Below are positions 34,852-43,641 of a stretch of DNA of 64,000 nt, piece by piece. The stretch spans positions 124,001 to 188,000 of the forward strand of contig JADZCR010000006.1 in NCBI GenBank assembly GCA_020851465.1, written 5' to 3'. The stretch's first letter is position 1; every line of letters starts with the position of its first letter. The DNA comes from Phycisphaeraceae bacterium (lineage in GTDB: Bacteria; Planctomycetota; Phycisphaerae; Phycisphaerales; Phycisphaeraceae). Both the position numbers and the translations under genes were made by a program. A model generated the notes under the pieces. It saw nothing but the letters and a program-made list of their open reading frames with translations, had not been told where the DNA came from and ran no database searches.

Positions 34852-35439
34852 ATGCCCCGTACTGCCGAAATCTCACGCAAGACCAAAGAGACGGAAATCT
34901 CAGTCTCGCTTAACCTCGATCCCAAGTCCGCGGGAGATTATTCCAACAAGACGGGTGTGGGCTTCTTCGACCACATGCTTGACCACATCGCCCGTCACGG
35001 GCGATTGGGTTTGAAAATCACAGCCAAAGGGGATTACCACATCGACGACCATCACACGGTGGAAGATGTCGGCATCGCACTGGGACAGGCATTGGATCAA
35101 GCTCTGGGAGATAAGAAAGGCATTGAACGCTACGGATTCGCCAGCGTACCTATGGACGAAACGCTGGCTCGCGTCACCATCGATCTGTCAGGCCGCGCCG
35201 CGTTGGTTTTCGATGGATTGACCGGCAGTGGAAAAATCGGCACGTTTGATGTGCAGCTTGTGCGTGAGTTCCTCACTGCTTTGTCCAACAGCGGCAAGTT
35301 CAATTGCCATGTCGAAGTCCCATACGGCAGCAATCTCCACCATGTCGCGGAAGCGATCTTTAAGGCGTTGGGACGTGCCTTGCGTCAGGCGGTCGCGGTG
35401 ACGGGTACTGACATTCCCAGCACCAAAGGTGTTCTGTAA
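34852..35439 (+). CDS. hisB: Imidazoleglycerol-phosphate dehydratase
   Basis: A 195-residue single-function dehydratase of histidine biosynthesis that converts imidazoleglycerol phosphate to imidazoleacetol phosphate. Metal-binding motifs are DHMLDHIARHG and HHTVEDVGIALG in the first half-domain, with HHVAEAIFKALGRAL in the second half. There is no fused histidinol phosphatase, so it is the monofunctional type. Length is as expected for the family (about 195). It is translated from its own ATG, just after hisC, and probably shares its transcript. A MobA-like gene converges on it. Confidence 0.97.
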   Translation: MPRTAEISRKTKETEISVSLNLDPKSAGDYSNKTGVGFFDHMLDHIARHGRLGLKITAKGDYHIDDHHTVEDVGIALGQALDQALGDKKGIERYGFASVPMDETLARVTIDLSGRAALVFDGLTGSGKIGTFDVQLVREFLTALSNSGKFNCHVEVPYGSNLHHVAEAIFKALGRALRQAVAVTGTDIPSTKGVL

Positions 35440-35470
35440 TAGAACCTTGTAGGTAAGGTGTTCCATCACC

Positions 35471-36145
35471 TCACGCTGCGGGAGCATCCGGCTCTACCGT
35501 TAGGCCCAGTTCACGTTCGACGATCAGCATGTCTTCGCGACGGTTGATGCTCGTCCATGCCTTAGCGTGGGTTTCATGATTCAGATTGGCACAAACCACT
35601 CCCGGCCTGTCGGATAGCGCACGCGGTCCGAGTCCCGCACGAACAGCCGCTTCGATCAGAAGTTTGCCCGGCCAGCCGCGCCAAATGGAAGGGAGCGGCT
35701 CGACGTAGCCATCCGATGGCCCGCTGGTCCATTCGCCCATTACCGCGGTGCGATCCTTATCTTCCGCTAACAAGGCGGCATAACCTTGCAGGTGCTGTGG
35801 TTCAAGCAGGGGCATGTCCGCAGGGACAAAGGTGACGATGTCCTGCGGACGGGCACGGCTCAGAACGGCATACATTCCGTTGAGAGGTCCAAGATGCCTG
35901 ACAGGATCTACGATGCGGTGATCAAAACACGCGATGCCGGGAAGCAGAATACGCTCATCCGGCGAAAGGCTGATCCACGCTTCCGCCTTGCCGGGAATTA
36001 CCCTGCCCACCGCACCAATGAGCCTGCGAACCTGCCACGCCAGAATCGGTTCCCCGTCGATGTGAATGCGGAGTTTTGATGAGCCAAACCGGCTGCTTTG
36101 GCCGCCCGCGAGGATACACAGAATGTTTCGCGAGGGTTCATCCAT
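35471..36145 (-). CDS. mobA: MobA-like molybdenum cofactor guanylyltransferase/nucleotidyltransferase
   Basis: A 224-residue NTP_transf_3 family protein. The GTP-binding N-terminus ILAGGQSSRFGSSKLRIHIDGEPIL is the LAGGxSxRxGxxK motif; HLGPLNGMYAVLS and VTFVPADMPLL follow, and SINRREDML resembles the NiNTpeDL end of MobA. MobA attaches GMP to molybdopterin. The C-terminal part is divergent, so a related nucleotidyltransferase such as an MPT or glycosyl-phosphate uridylyltransferase is possible. MoaE is present at 3944-4432. It is a single minus-strand gene converging with hisB and divergent from the phosphoesterase gene. Confidence 0.75.
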   Translation of the reverse strand: MDEPSRNILCILAGGQSSRFGSSKLRIHIDGEPILAWQVRRLIGAVGRVIPGKAEAWISLSPDERILLPGIACFDHRIVDPVRHLGPLNGMYAVLSRARPQDIVTFVPADMPLLEPQHLQGYAALLAEDKDRTAVMGEWTSGPSDGYVEPLPSIWRGWPGKLLIEAAVRAGLGPRALSDRPGVVCANLNHETHAKAWTSINRREDMLIVERELGLTVEPDAPAA

Positions 36146-36220
36146 GATTTGAGTCTATCGGATTGAGTGCGACTTTGATCACTTTCTTTCCTGCCATGCC
36201 GCTGATCCTACAATGCGCGC

Positions 36221-37228
36221 ATGAGGATCGTGCTCATCGGCGACATCCACGCGTTCCGCCTCATGCACGCTCCATGGGATTTGGCTGGGAAAGCGATCGC
36301 GGGACAAACAAACGTCTGGCTGCGACGCCGTCGGGTTTTCGATCTTCGTCTCATGGGACCGGTGACCGAGCGGATTGAGCAGATACAGCCGGATCTCATT
36401 CTGCTCAGCGGAGATCTTACGTCGATCGCATCACGCCGCGAGTTTGAACACGTTGCGACGTTTTTGAAACCATTACGGGATCGCTACCGAGTCATCGGCA
36501 TCCCCGGTAACCACGATCGGTACACGTTCACCGCGATGTTGACTCGTCGGATGGAGCGCGTTTTCCCCGGACTTGTTCCCGCGGCCTTTCCCGATCTGCG
36601 CCCGCTTACCGACCGATGGAAACTGCTCTGCATTGATTCTGCCGTTCCTCGCGTGGTTAACTCACGGGGGCGTGTCGGGACGCGCCAGTTGCGGAAGGTG
36701 CGAGAGATATTCGCCGCAATCGATCCGCTGGATGGTTTACTCATCCTGTGTCACTACACACTGGGGAAGCCTCCGGGACTGCCGGAATCTCCCAGCAGGC
36801 ACCGGCTGGAAGATGAGGAGGAATTGCTCAACATTCTCGCGGAGTGTCCCAGTCGCATAATTTTTGTCCATGGTCACGTTCATCGTCCCTGGCTCTGGCA
36901 CCGGCTTGAGCCATTGCTGAGACATGTGATGGACCTCAATGCTGGAGCACCGTGTCAGGTCGGCAGTGAATTCCCGTTCGGTCAGGGCTTCTGGGAAATT
37001 AATCTGGTATCGCCATCGACACGAGCCGACGGAGTGACATTCATTCATCACATCCCACAGCCGCCGGAGCGGGTATCACCTGAGTCGAGATATGTGAGCA
37101 GTGATCCCTTGCCGCCGATTTTGTGGGATACGGTACCCGTCGAGCCGATTGGAGGCCGCGCTGACTCCGCCGGAGTCGAAAGCACATGGAATTTTGGGGG
37201 TCAAATCACTATTCGATCTGGTCGATAA
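36221..37228 (+). CDS. Calcineurin-like metallophosphoesterase
   Basis: A 335-residue metallophosphoesterase. Metal ligands are seen in order: GDIHAF, SGDLTS, GNHDR, a LCHYTLG histidine, and HGHVHRPW. The fold is complete up to about residue 245; the remaining 90 residues are a beta-rich tail ending in a low-complexity region. No signal peptide is present, so it should be cytoplasmic. Substrate cannot be predicted. It begins at an ATG eight residues before GDIH with no strong Shine-Dalgarno sequence. glmS starts 62 bases downstream and could share the transcript. Confidence 0.9.
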   Translation: MRIVLIGDIHAFRLMHAPWDLAGKAIAGQTNVWLRRRRVFDLRLMGPVTERIEQIQPDLILLSGDLTSIASRREFEHVATFLKPLRDRYRVIGIPGNHDRYTFTAMLTRRMERVFPGLVPAAFPDLRPLTDRWKLLCIDSAVPRVVNSRGRVGTRQLRKVREIFAAIDPLDGLLILCHYTLGKPPGLPESPSRHRLEDEEELLNILAECPSRIIFVHGHVHRPWLWHRLEPLLRHVMDLNAGAPCQVGSEFPFGQGFWEINLVSPSTRADGVTFIHHIPQPPERVSPESRYVSSDPLPPILWDTVPVEPIGGRADSAGVESTWNFGGQITIRSGR

Positions 37229-37290
37229 CTAGGAGGTACGTAAACTCGACTCGGAACAGGGACGGATAGACAGGCCGGAGGGACAATCAC

Positions 37291-39180
37291 ATGTGCGGCA
37301 TTGTGGCATACGTCGGTAATCGGAATGTCGGTCCACTTTTGATTGAAGGTTTGAAGCGACTGGAATACCGCGGGTATGACTCGTCAGGTGTGGCGATCAT
37401 GACCAGGGACGGCATCCAGATTGGTAAAGCGGTAGGGCGGGTCAGTGTCCTTGAAGAGTTGCTCGAACGCACTGGCGGGGAATCGACATTTGCGGGACAC
37501 CTTGGCATCGCCCACACTCGCTGGGCGACGCATGGCCCGCCAACAGAGGCGAACGCCCATCCCCACACCGGCCGTACTAAACAAAATCACACGGTCGCGG
37601 TCGTTCACAACGGCATCATCGAAAACTACGCAACCCTGAAAAAGTATCTCACCGAGAAGGGGCACGTATTCACCTCGCAGACCGATACCGAAGTCATATC
37701 AAAACTCATCGCTGAGCTTTACGAAGGTGATCTGGAAAAAGCGACACAAGCGGCACTGCGGGAGATTACAGGCGCTTACGCGATAGCGGTAATCACTGAT
37801 AACGAACCACATACGCTGATCTGCGCACGCAAAGGTTCACCATTGATTATCGGCATCGCAGAGCAGAGCTATGTCGTGGCTTCCGATGCTTCAGCCATCG
37901 TTTCACACACGACGCAGGTCATTACGCTCGATGATTACCAGGTAGCGAAACTCTGCGCCGGCCCGACGGACAAACACAGTCCCAGTGGAGGGCCTTGGTC
38001 AGTCGAGTTCAAGACAACAACGATCGACAATGTAAGGGTTACCCGACAGATTCAGGAGCTTGAGCTTGATCTCCAGCAGATCGAATTGGGCATTTACCCG
38101 CACTACATGCTCAAGGAAATCATGGAGCAGCCGGAATCAATGCGCAACTGTCTGCGCGGCAGGATTGACCGACGTGAATCGCGTGTGGTGCTCGGTGGGT
38201 TGAACAAGTTCACGCGCGATCTCGTTCGCGCCAAGCGGTTTCTCCTCACCGGTCAGGGCACCGCCTATCACGCTGCCCGGATCGGAGAGTATTTGTTTGA
38301 AGACCTCGCAAAGGTTCCCGCCCGTGCGGAATATGCCAGCGAGTTTCGTTATCGCAACCCGATCATCGAAGACGGCTCCGTTGTGATTGCGGTAAGTCAG
38401 TCCGGCGAAACTGCCGACACATTGGCTGCCCTTCGTGAAGCCAAGGAACGCGGAGCGCTGGCACTGGGCGCGGTAAATGTCGTTGGCTCGACGATCTCAC
38501 GCGAAACAGATGCAGGCGTGTACCTGCACGTCGGGCCGGAAATCGGCGTCGCATCCACCAAGGCTTTCGTAGGACAGGTTGCCGTTCTGACGCTGCTGGC
38601 GTTGTATATTGGCAAGAGGCGATATCTGGCCGATGAGGTGGTCAAAACCTATCTCGCTGATCTTGAAAAACTCCCGGAACATATCTCGCGTGTATTGGAG
38701 CAGAGTGACCACATCAAAAAGTGCGTCGAGCGTCATGTCCACCGTGACAACTGGCTGTTCCTTGGTCGCGGCTACAACTATCCCGTAGCTCTCGAAGGCG
38801 CGCTTAAACTCAAGGAGATCTCCTACATCCATGCCGAGGGGATGCCTGCCGCCGAGATGAAACATGGCCCGATTGCACTAATCGACGACGGCATGCCGGT
38901 GGTCTTTATCGCTCCGCAGGGTAGCCAGTACGACAAGGTTGTGTCGAATATCGAAGAGGTTCGCGCCCGTGGCGGGAAAGTGATTGCCGTCGCAACCGAG
39001 GGTGACACACACATCGAGAGGTATGCGGATTCAGTGGTTCACATCCCCGCAGTACCCGAAGCACTTCAGCCTCTTGTCAGTGTGATACCGTTGCAACTGG
39101 TCGCTTACCACGCGGCAGTTTTGCGCGGTCACGACGTGGATAAACCGCGCAACCTGGCCAAGAGCGTTACGGTCGAATGA
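37291..39180 (+). CDS. glmS: Glutamine-fructose-6-phosphate aminotransferase (isomerizing)
   Basis: GlmS (629 aa) makes glucosamine-6-phosphate for peptidoglycan and LPS precursors. The N-terminal Ntn glutaminase begins MCGIVAYVG with Cys2 nucleophile, followed by RLEYRGYDSSGVA and THGPPTEANAHPH. The C-terminal half has two SIS domains: LLTGQGTAYHAARIGE, VSQSGETADTLAALREAKE, SVVIAVSQSG and the end DKPRNLAKSVTVE. GGAGGG lies six bases before the ATG. No glmS ribozyme is recognised upstream. Length is slightly above the usual 609, because of an insertion near GPTDKHSPSGGPW. It overlaps no other gene. Confidence 0.97.
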   Translation: MCGIVAYVGNRNVGPLLIEGLKRLEYRGYDSSGVAIMTRDGIQIGKAVGRVSVLEELLERTGGESTFAGHLGIAHTRWATHGPPTEANAHPHTGRTKQNHTVAVVHNGIIENYATLKKYLTEKGHVFTSQTDTEVISKLIAELYEGDLEKATQAALREITGAYAIAVITDNEPHTLICARKGSPLIIGIAEQSYVVASDASAIVSHTTQVITLDDYQVAKLCAGPTDKHSPSGGPWSVEFKTTTIDNVRVTRQIQELELDLQQIELGIYPHYMLKEIMEQPESMRNCLRGRIDRRESRVVLGGLNKFTRDLVRAKRFLLTGQGTAYHAARIGEYLFEDLAKVPARAEYASEFRYRNPIIEDGSVVIAVSQSGETADTLAALREAKERGALALGAVNVVGSTISRETDAGVYLHVGPEIGVASTKAFVGQVAVLTLLALYIGKRRYLADEVVKTYLADLEKLPEHISRVLEQSDHIKKCVERHVHRDNWLFLGRGYNYPVALEGALKLKEISYIHAEGMPAAEMKHGPIALIDDGMPVVFIAPQGSQYDKVVSNIEEVRARGGKVIAVATEGDTHIERYADSVVHIPAVPEALQPLVSVIPLQLVAYHAAVLRGHDVDKPRNLAKSVTVE

Positions 39181-39311
39181 TTCACTGCTCGTCTGTGGCT
39201 CAAAATATCCGCGACCGACAGTTCACTTATTTTTACTTTGCAAACACGGCGGATATTTCATCCTTCCCTCAAACCCGCTGTTACAATGCCACAGCACACA
39301 GGGGAATCGTC

Positions 39312-39839
39312 ATGCTACATCGCGTTGTCGTGTTGTTGATCGGTCTATTTACTGCGACCTCGTTGTCTGGTTGCGCCACGTGGGTGAATATCCCGCCTCA
39401 TGCGGGTGATGCAGCAATCCACGATCCAAATGAAGAAACTGTGCGTCATGTTGAAGTTGCCGCTCTTCGTGCTGCGCTGGCGGATAAGCCTGCCGATCAG
39501 GATGTTCAGATCGTCCTTCCACCGGGTACGTTACCTCTCACCTATGACACGATTTTGCCGCGCATCAGCCCGTCAGCCATGTGGTCAAGCCGTGGTATAT
39601 CCGAGGGCATGACCGTCGTGGAAGTAAAGGAAATCCGCATTCGCGGGTCGCAGGCTGCGGTAGATGTCATTCGGCCATGGGATTACAAGGTGCCGGAGTC
39701 GGGACGCCAACTCATGACCGTAGATATGGGGTGGGATCCGGTATCTAAGTGGCAGGTCAAGCGCGTGGTGTCGTGGCATACAAGCGTGGAGAAGGCGTTG
39801 CAGAAACGCCCGAACGGACCTGTCGAAATTCAACGCTAG
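39312..39839 (+). CDS. Lipoprotein of unknown function
   Basis: A 175-residue lipoprotein with signal peptide MLHRVVVLLIGLFTATSLSGC; the cysteine of LSGC would be lipidated. The mature domain looks like a small mixed fold with a strand DVQIVLPPGTLPLTYDTIL and a C-terminal GWDPVSKWQVKRVVSW. I know no named family. The start at 39312 is favoured because upstream in-frame codons (from 39177) carry no signal and overlap the glmS stop. It is 131 bases downstream of glmS on the same strand and could be cotranscribed. Confidence 0.65.
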   Translation: MLHRVVVLLIGLFTATSLSGCATWVNIPPHAGDAAIHDPNEETVRHVEVAALRAALADKPADQDVQIVLPPGTLPLTYDTILPRISPSAMWSSRGISEGMTVVEVKEIRIRGSQAAVDVIRPWDYKVPESGRQLMTVDMGWDPVSKWQVKRVVSWHTSVEKALQKRPNGPVEIQR

Positions 39840-39926
39840 AACTCGTCTTACTCATCAATCCCTGTCATCAGCGGATGTGCCCAAAGCACTGGGATTTTTG
39901 ACGGAAATAGTCATTGATCTTTCTTT

Positions 39927-40841
39927 ATGACCACCATAGCACTCAAATCCTGCACGACATCCTGGCCGCTCAGCGGCTTTGCGGACGAGGCAGGAGAAGC
40001 TTCGGATGTCCAGATCACTGTTATCAAGCGGGCGGGGTTCAGGCATATTGATCTCCGCGGGATCGATGGCCACAACATCTCACAGCTTCCGCTGAACAAG
40101 GCGGAAGATATTCAACGGAAACTCGCCGCTGCCAATATCAGTGTGGCGATGTTTGGCTCTCCGATTGGAAAAATCGACATCACGGATGACATGCAAATGG
40201 ATCTTGCAAAGCTCACCCATCTGGGAAAGCTTTCCGAGATATTCAGCTGTAAAGCGGTACGGATATTCAGCTACTTCAATAAAACCAACCGGCCGTTAGC
40301 CGAATGGCAGAGTGAAAGTTTGACGCGGCTCAAAATGTTGCGAGAGCTTGCGGAAGAACTCGGTTTGGTGCTCTATCACGAGAATGAAAGCCACATCTTT
40401 GGTGACACGTCGAAAAATGTCCGAGTCATCGCCCGTGAAATTCGCGGAGATGCAAAGCCCGGCGAGGCTGGCGCATTTCGGATGATTTTCGATTTCGATA
40501 ACTTCAACCGTACGGGTAAGGATGCATGGACAATCTGGCAGGAGCTGCGTGACTACACGGACGCATTCCACTTGAAAGACAGCGATGTAAGCGGCCAGCA
40601 TGTTCCGGTTGGAGCAGGCGTGGGGCGAGTGCGCGAAATTCTGGCCGATGCGCTTTCGCGTCAATGGCATGGACCGCTCAGCCTTGAGCCGCATCTTCAG
40701 CATTCCGCAGCGGTCATAGCCACCGGCCCAAGCGGTCAGGCTAATCGCAAATATTCCGAAATGACTCCTGCCGATGTCTGGAACCTGGCCGCGGAGGCAG
40801 CCAAGCTGATCCTTGGGCAGATTAAAGCACCGGTTGTTTAA
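39927..40841 (+). CDS. Sugar-phosphate isomerase/epimerase (xylose isomerase-like TIM barrel)
   Basis: A 304-residue TIM-barrel protein of the AP_endonuc_2 family. Strands and loops of the fold are visible: GFADEAGEA, GFRHIDLRGIDG, VRIFSYF, LVLYHENESH with the conserved Glu, MIFDFDNF, AFHLKDSD, and GPLSLEPHLQH with the last catalytic/metal Glu. The protein lacks a signal peptide, so it is cytoplasmic. Substrate class (myo-inosose, hydroxypyruvate, xylose type) cannot be named from sequence alone. The start ATG has no strong Shine-Dalgarno sequence. Upstream is the lipoprotein gene on the same strand, 87 bases away. Confidence 0.85.
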   Translation: MTTIALKSCTTSWPLSGFADEAGEASDVQITVIKRAGFRHIDLRGIDGHNISQLPLNKAEDIQRKLAAANISVAMFGSPIGKIDITDDMQMDLAKLTHLGKLSEIFSCKAVRIFSYFNKTNRPLAEWQSESLTRLKMLRELAEELGLVLYHENESHIFGDTSKNVRVIAREIRGDAKPGEAGAFRMIFDFDNFNRTGKDAWTIWQELRDYTDAFHLKDSDVSGQHVPVGAGVGRVREILADALSRQWHGPLSLEPHLQHSAAVIATGPSGQANRKYSEMTPADVWNLAAEAAKLILGQIKAPVV

Positions 40842-40976
40842 TTCTCCAGCAGCTACGCGGCGATGATTAGGGCTGACTTCCGTCGGGAAACGGCTTATGC
40901 CTTCTTCAGTCGCTCCAGGCAAGTGTTCGATAATATGGGGACTCGTGCGTTACTCGTTCGATCAGGGAGTTTGCCC

Positions 40977-41597
40977 ATGAAACCGTTGCCGTCTCGGTTT
41001 GTTTTGATGTTCGCTCTCTCCGTAACAGCCCTTTCACCGCTGGCCTTTGTTGCGCAGGACACGGCTCCCGCCGACAATGATGCGGCCACACAACCCGAAA
41101 ATTCCTCATCCAGTGACTCTCGTTCAGCGGATGATGTGAAGAATGAGCTGGATGCTCAGCTCAAGAGCAATCCGATCATCGAACCGACTCGCCGTGCGCG
41201 GGATAATCGTTCGGGTGAGGGCACACCACCCAGTACCAAGGTTAATCTCGATCCGGCCGTTGTCGGTGTAGCGCCGAGCTTGTCGGGTGCAGGCGGTTCA
41301 ACCGCGAAGCTCCGTCGAGAAGGGGAGTTCATCGTCAACCGTACAGCAAGGCTCGTCCGCGCAGCGAACGGGTCGCAGGTCACGATTGTTTTTGAATCGG
41401 AAAACAAAAGCTCACCCGAAAGCCCGCTGATCGTCTTGCCCAGCCAAACTCTTGAAAACCTTGAAGACGTGCTTCAGGAGCGAGGCGACAATACCCCCTT
41501 CGTTGCTTCAGGTGAAGTGACAACCTATCGCGGCGCGAACTACATCCTGCTGACCATGTGGACGCTGACTCACGACAAAGGCAATCTGCAAAAGTAG
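40977..41597 (+). CDS. Conserved secreted protein, unknown function
   Basis: A 206-residue protein with a signal peptide (about 8-27, ending AFVA-QD), an Asn/Ser-rich linker of roughly 60 residues, and a C-terminal domain with LRREGEFIVNRTARLVR, TIVFESENK, LIVLPSQTLENLEDVL and FVASGEVTTYRGANYILL. The last segments look like a domain I associate with other planctomycete secreted proteins, but no function is assigned. The ATG at 40977 gives a good signal sequence; an in-frame ATG at 40863 would extend it upstream without one. A partner may be the peptidoglycan or surface layer; this is guesswork. Confidence 0.6.
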   Translation: MKPLPSRFVLMFALSVTALSPLAFVAQDTAPADNDAATQPENSSSSDSRSADDVKNELDAQLKSNPIIEPTRRARDNRSGEGTPPSTKVNLDPAVVGVAPSLSGAGGSTAKLRREGEFIVNRTARLVRAANGSQVTIVFESENKSSPESPLIVLPSQTLENLEDVLQERGDNTPFVASGEVTTYRGANYILLTMWTLTHDKGNLQK

Positions 41598-41647
41598 GAC
41601 AGCGGAAAGCAATCAGCCGCTCTGTTGGTCAGCGGTCACCTCTGTGT

Positions 41648-42796
41648 TTATCGATTACCCACCGGGCCGTCCGCGGCAGCGAGGCTTTTCAACTCCTGAG
41701 AGGTCGTCAGGGCACGGATTCGCAAGCTGTATTTTCTCGACTCTCCCGGCTCGAGGTACTGCTCTGCCGTCGGGTGGTTATCCTTGGCTTTACCTAAGAG
41801 AGACCCTGAAAAAGGTTCGAGGCCGCAGACATACGCTCCAGCCGGCCCGTAATGCTGCCAGCAGGCCAGACGAGGCATAGCCTTGGTCGGGAATTGGAGC
41901 TCAACACCCAATCCCAGATTTTCATTGATCAAGCCGATCCGGGCTGCACCTCCGCGCTGCGGTTTAACATCGAGAATAACACCACGTTCGCCGCTTCCCG
42001 CGTGTTCGGGTAATACATCGGGCACACGTTTGAGGGCATTCATCTGAGCATCGCTGATTTTGCGGATGATGGAATCCCCGCTGCCGGGCACCTGCCAGTA
42101 TTCACCTTTCCCGGCAAAAATCAGGCGCGTACCGCGATCCAGCAGCGGATAGCCGAAGTTGCAGTGATAGAGGTAGTGGTGAGCGGTGCGCACATCACCG
42201 CGGTTGAGCACTTCATCGTCAATGAAGATCTCCGACTCGCCGAGACGGGCGCGGATGAGTCGCCGTATTTCCAATACCGGCCCAAATACCTGTGCATCAC
42301 GGATGATGAGCGAAAGCATCATGTCCTCGATGCCTCGATGCGGGTCGGGATTAATCATCATTTCGATGGCAGCGGGCATGTTGGAAAATCGACCGTGCAA
42401 CGTGGTCTCGATCCCGTCTTCCACTCGCGGGCCGCCCATGTGCTCCGGACCGCAAGTCGTGACCAGTCCGCCTGCCCAACCTCGCAACCATGCCAAGCCG
42501 AAGTGATATGCGTGATTCGGCGCGACCAGTCCATTAGGCGAGAGATAGACGAGGCTGTGCTGGTTGAATTTGGCATCGACAATATCTCCGCCTCGGTCGA
42601 GTGCCACAGTGAAGCGCAATCCGCTGCCAGTGTCCACAAGGGCAACCCGTCCGCCATGCGGCGAACCGACGCCGGGGCCGTCGAGTGTCGCGGTACGTAT
42701 TCCGCCGATCTGGTGGACGTACTCAAACTTGGAGGTATCGAAGCGCGAGGGAGAGGTGCGATGAGGCATAGTTTTCTCGTTGAGGGTGTGGGACAT
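41648..42796 (-). CDS. DUF4432 family protein (aldose 1-epimerase-like)
   Basis: A 382-residue protein of the DUF4432 family, related to galactose mutarotase (beta-sandwich). Typical stretches are RFTVALDRGGDIVDAKFNQHSLVYLSPNG, WLRGWAGGLVTTCGPEHMGGP, LHGRFSNMPA and AHHYLYHCNFGYPLLDRGT, with the conserved HxxNxGYPLL and EPGESRKYSLRI near the end. The active-site His of mutarotases maps to the GCPEH or HGRFSN region. A mutarotase or sugar epimerase role is inferred from the family only. The start is unclear among ATG codons at 42808, 42796 and 42769; I used the second. It is alone on the minus strand. Confidence 0.85.
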   Translation of the reverse strand: MSHTLNEKTMPHRTSPSRFDTSKFEYVHQIGGIRTATLDGPGVGSPHGGRVALVDTGSGLRFTVALDRGGDIVDAKFNQHSLVYLSPNGLVAPNHAYHFGLAWLRGWAGGLVTTCGPEHMGGPRVEDGIETTLHGRFSNMPAAIEMMINPDPHRGIEDMMLSLIIRDAQVFGPVLEIRRLIRARLGESEIFIDDEVLNRGDVRTAHHYLYHCNFGYPLLDRGTRLIFAGKGEYWQVPGSGDSIIRKISDAQMNALKRVPDVLPEHAGSGERGVILDVKPQRGGAARIGLINENLGLGVELQFPTKAMPRLACWQHYGPAGAYVCGLEPFSGSLLGKAKDNHPTAEQYLEPGESRKYSLRIRALTTSQELKSLAAADGPVGNR

Positions 42797-42875
42797 AGAA
42801 TCTAGCATTGTTTGCCGATGAGGAAGTTGCAAGCTTTACCCATACACGCCGCCATTGGTAATCGAGGAGATTCCC

Positions 42876-43100
42876 ATGCCTGTTTACGAATACGAATGTC
42901 AGAATTGCAAGAAGGTCACTGAGGTCATCCGCGCCATGCGTGATGCGGATAAACCGCAGGCATGCGAACACTGCGGCAGCGAAAAAACCAAGCGTGCCAA
43001 AAGTCTCGTCGCCACCACGGTCGGCGGTTCAGGAGAGCATGTCCATACGGGACCGGGTTGCGGCAGATGCGGAGACCCTCGCGGCTCATGCGGGATGTGA
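42876..43100 (+). CDS. FmdB family zinc-ribbon protein
   Basis: A 74-residue protein with the FmdB/CxxC_CxxC_SSSS start MPVYEYECQNC and two CxxC knuckles (C8, C11, C30, C33) forming a zinc ribbon; the C-terminal part is rich in glycine and cysteine (GCGRCGDPRGSCGM). FmdB-like proteins are small regulators of unclear function. GAGGAG lies six bases before the ATG, a strong Shine-Dalgarno. It sits between a divergent DUF4432 gene and yjbQ on the same strand, separated from yjbQ by 106 bases. Confidence 0.9.
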   Translation: MPVYEYECQNCKKVTEVIRAMRDADKPQACEHCGSEKTKRAKSLVATTVGGSGEHVHTGPGCGRCGDPRGSCGM

Positions 43101-43206
43101 CGACAATCGCCCTGAGCCAAAGATATTTTCCAGTTGCGGCGGTCCATCAGAACCGCATTCGACGGTTTTCCATTGACGATCCCGTTACTTTTCCGGTCAT
43201 TTGGCC

Positions 43207-43611
43207 ATGCACCGTCTCGAAGTCAAAACACAATCGCGCAGCCAGATGGTCGAGATCACCCAGAGCGTGCAGTCGCTGGTGTCCGGCACCCAGCTACATA
43301 CCGGCTTAGCAACTGTGTACGTCCCGCACACCACCGCGGGCATCACCATCAACGAAAATGCTGATCCAGATGTCGTCCATGATTTCCTGAAGCAACTGGA
43401 TGCGATGGTGCCCTGGGAGCAGCCTTTTTATCGTCATGGTGAAGGAAACAGTGCAGCTCACGTGAAGGCGTCGATGATGGGGTCAAGCGTGACGGTATTG
43501 ATCGAAGCAGGCCGACTTCAACTCGGCCGCTGGCAGGGTATCTGGTTCTGCGAGTTCGATGGCCCACGCACGCGCGAGGTATGGGTTCGGACCGACAAGG
43601 ACACCCGTTGA
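43207..43611 (+). CDS. yjbQ: YjbQ family (UPF0047) protein
   Basis: A 134-residue protein of the YjbQ/UPF0047 family, which has been linked to thiamine phosphate metabolism in some reports. Motifs VYVPHTTAGITINENADPDV, HVKASMMGSSVTVLIEAGRLQLGRWQGIWFCEFDGPR are nearly invariant in the family. The ATG at 43207 is used; a TTG six bases upstream is possible. It is followed 30 bases later by the Rsm22 gene in the same direction, so they may be cotranscribed. Confidence 0.93.
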   Translation: MHRLEVKTQSRSQMVEITQSVQSLVSGTQLHTGLATVYVPHTTAGITINENADPDVVHDFLKQLDAMVPWEQPFYRHGEGNSAAHVKASMMGSSVTVLIEAGRLQLGRWQGIWFCEFDGPRTREVWVRTDKDTR

Positions 43612-43641
43612 TTTTTCAACAGCGCGCTGACGGAACCACAC

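Noticed and set aside
37229..37290. Possible glmS ribozyme before glmS
   Set aside because: The 62-base leader is too short and has no matching fold.
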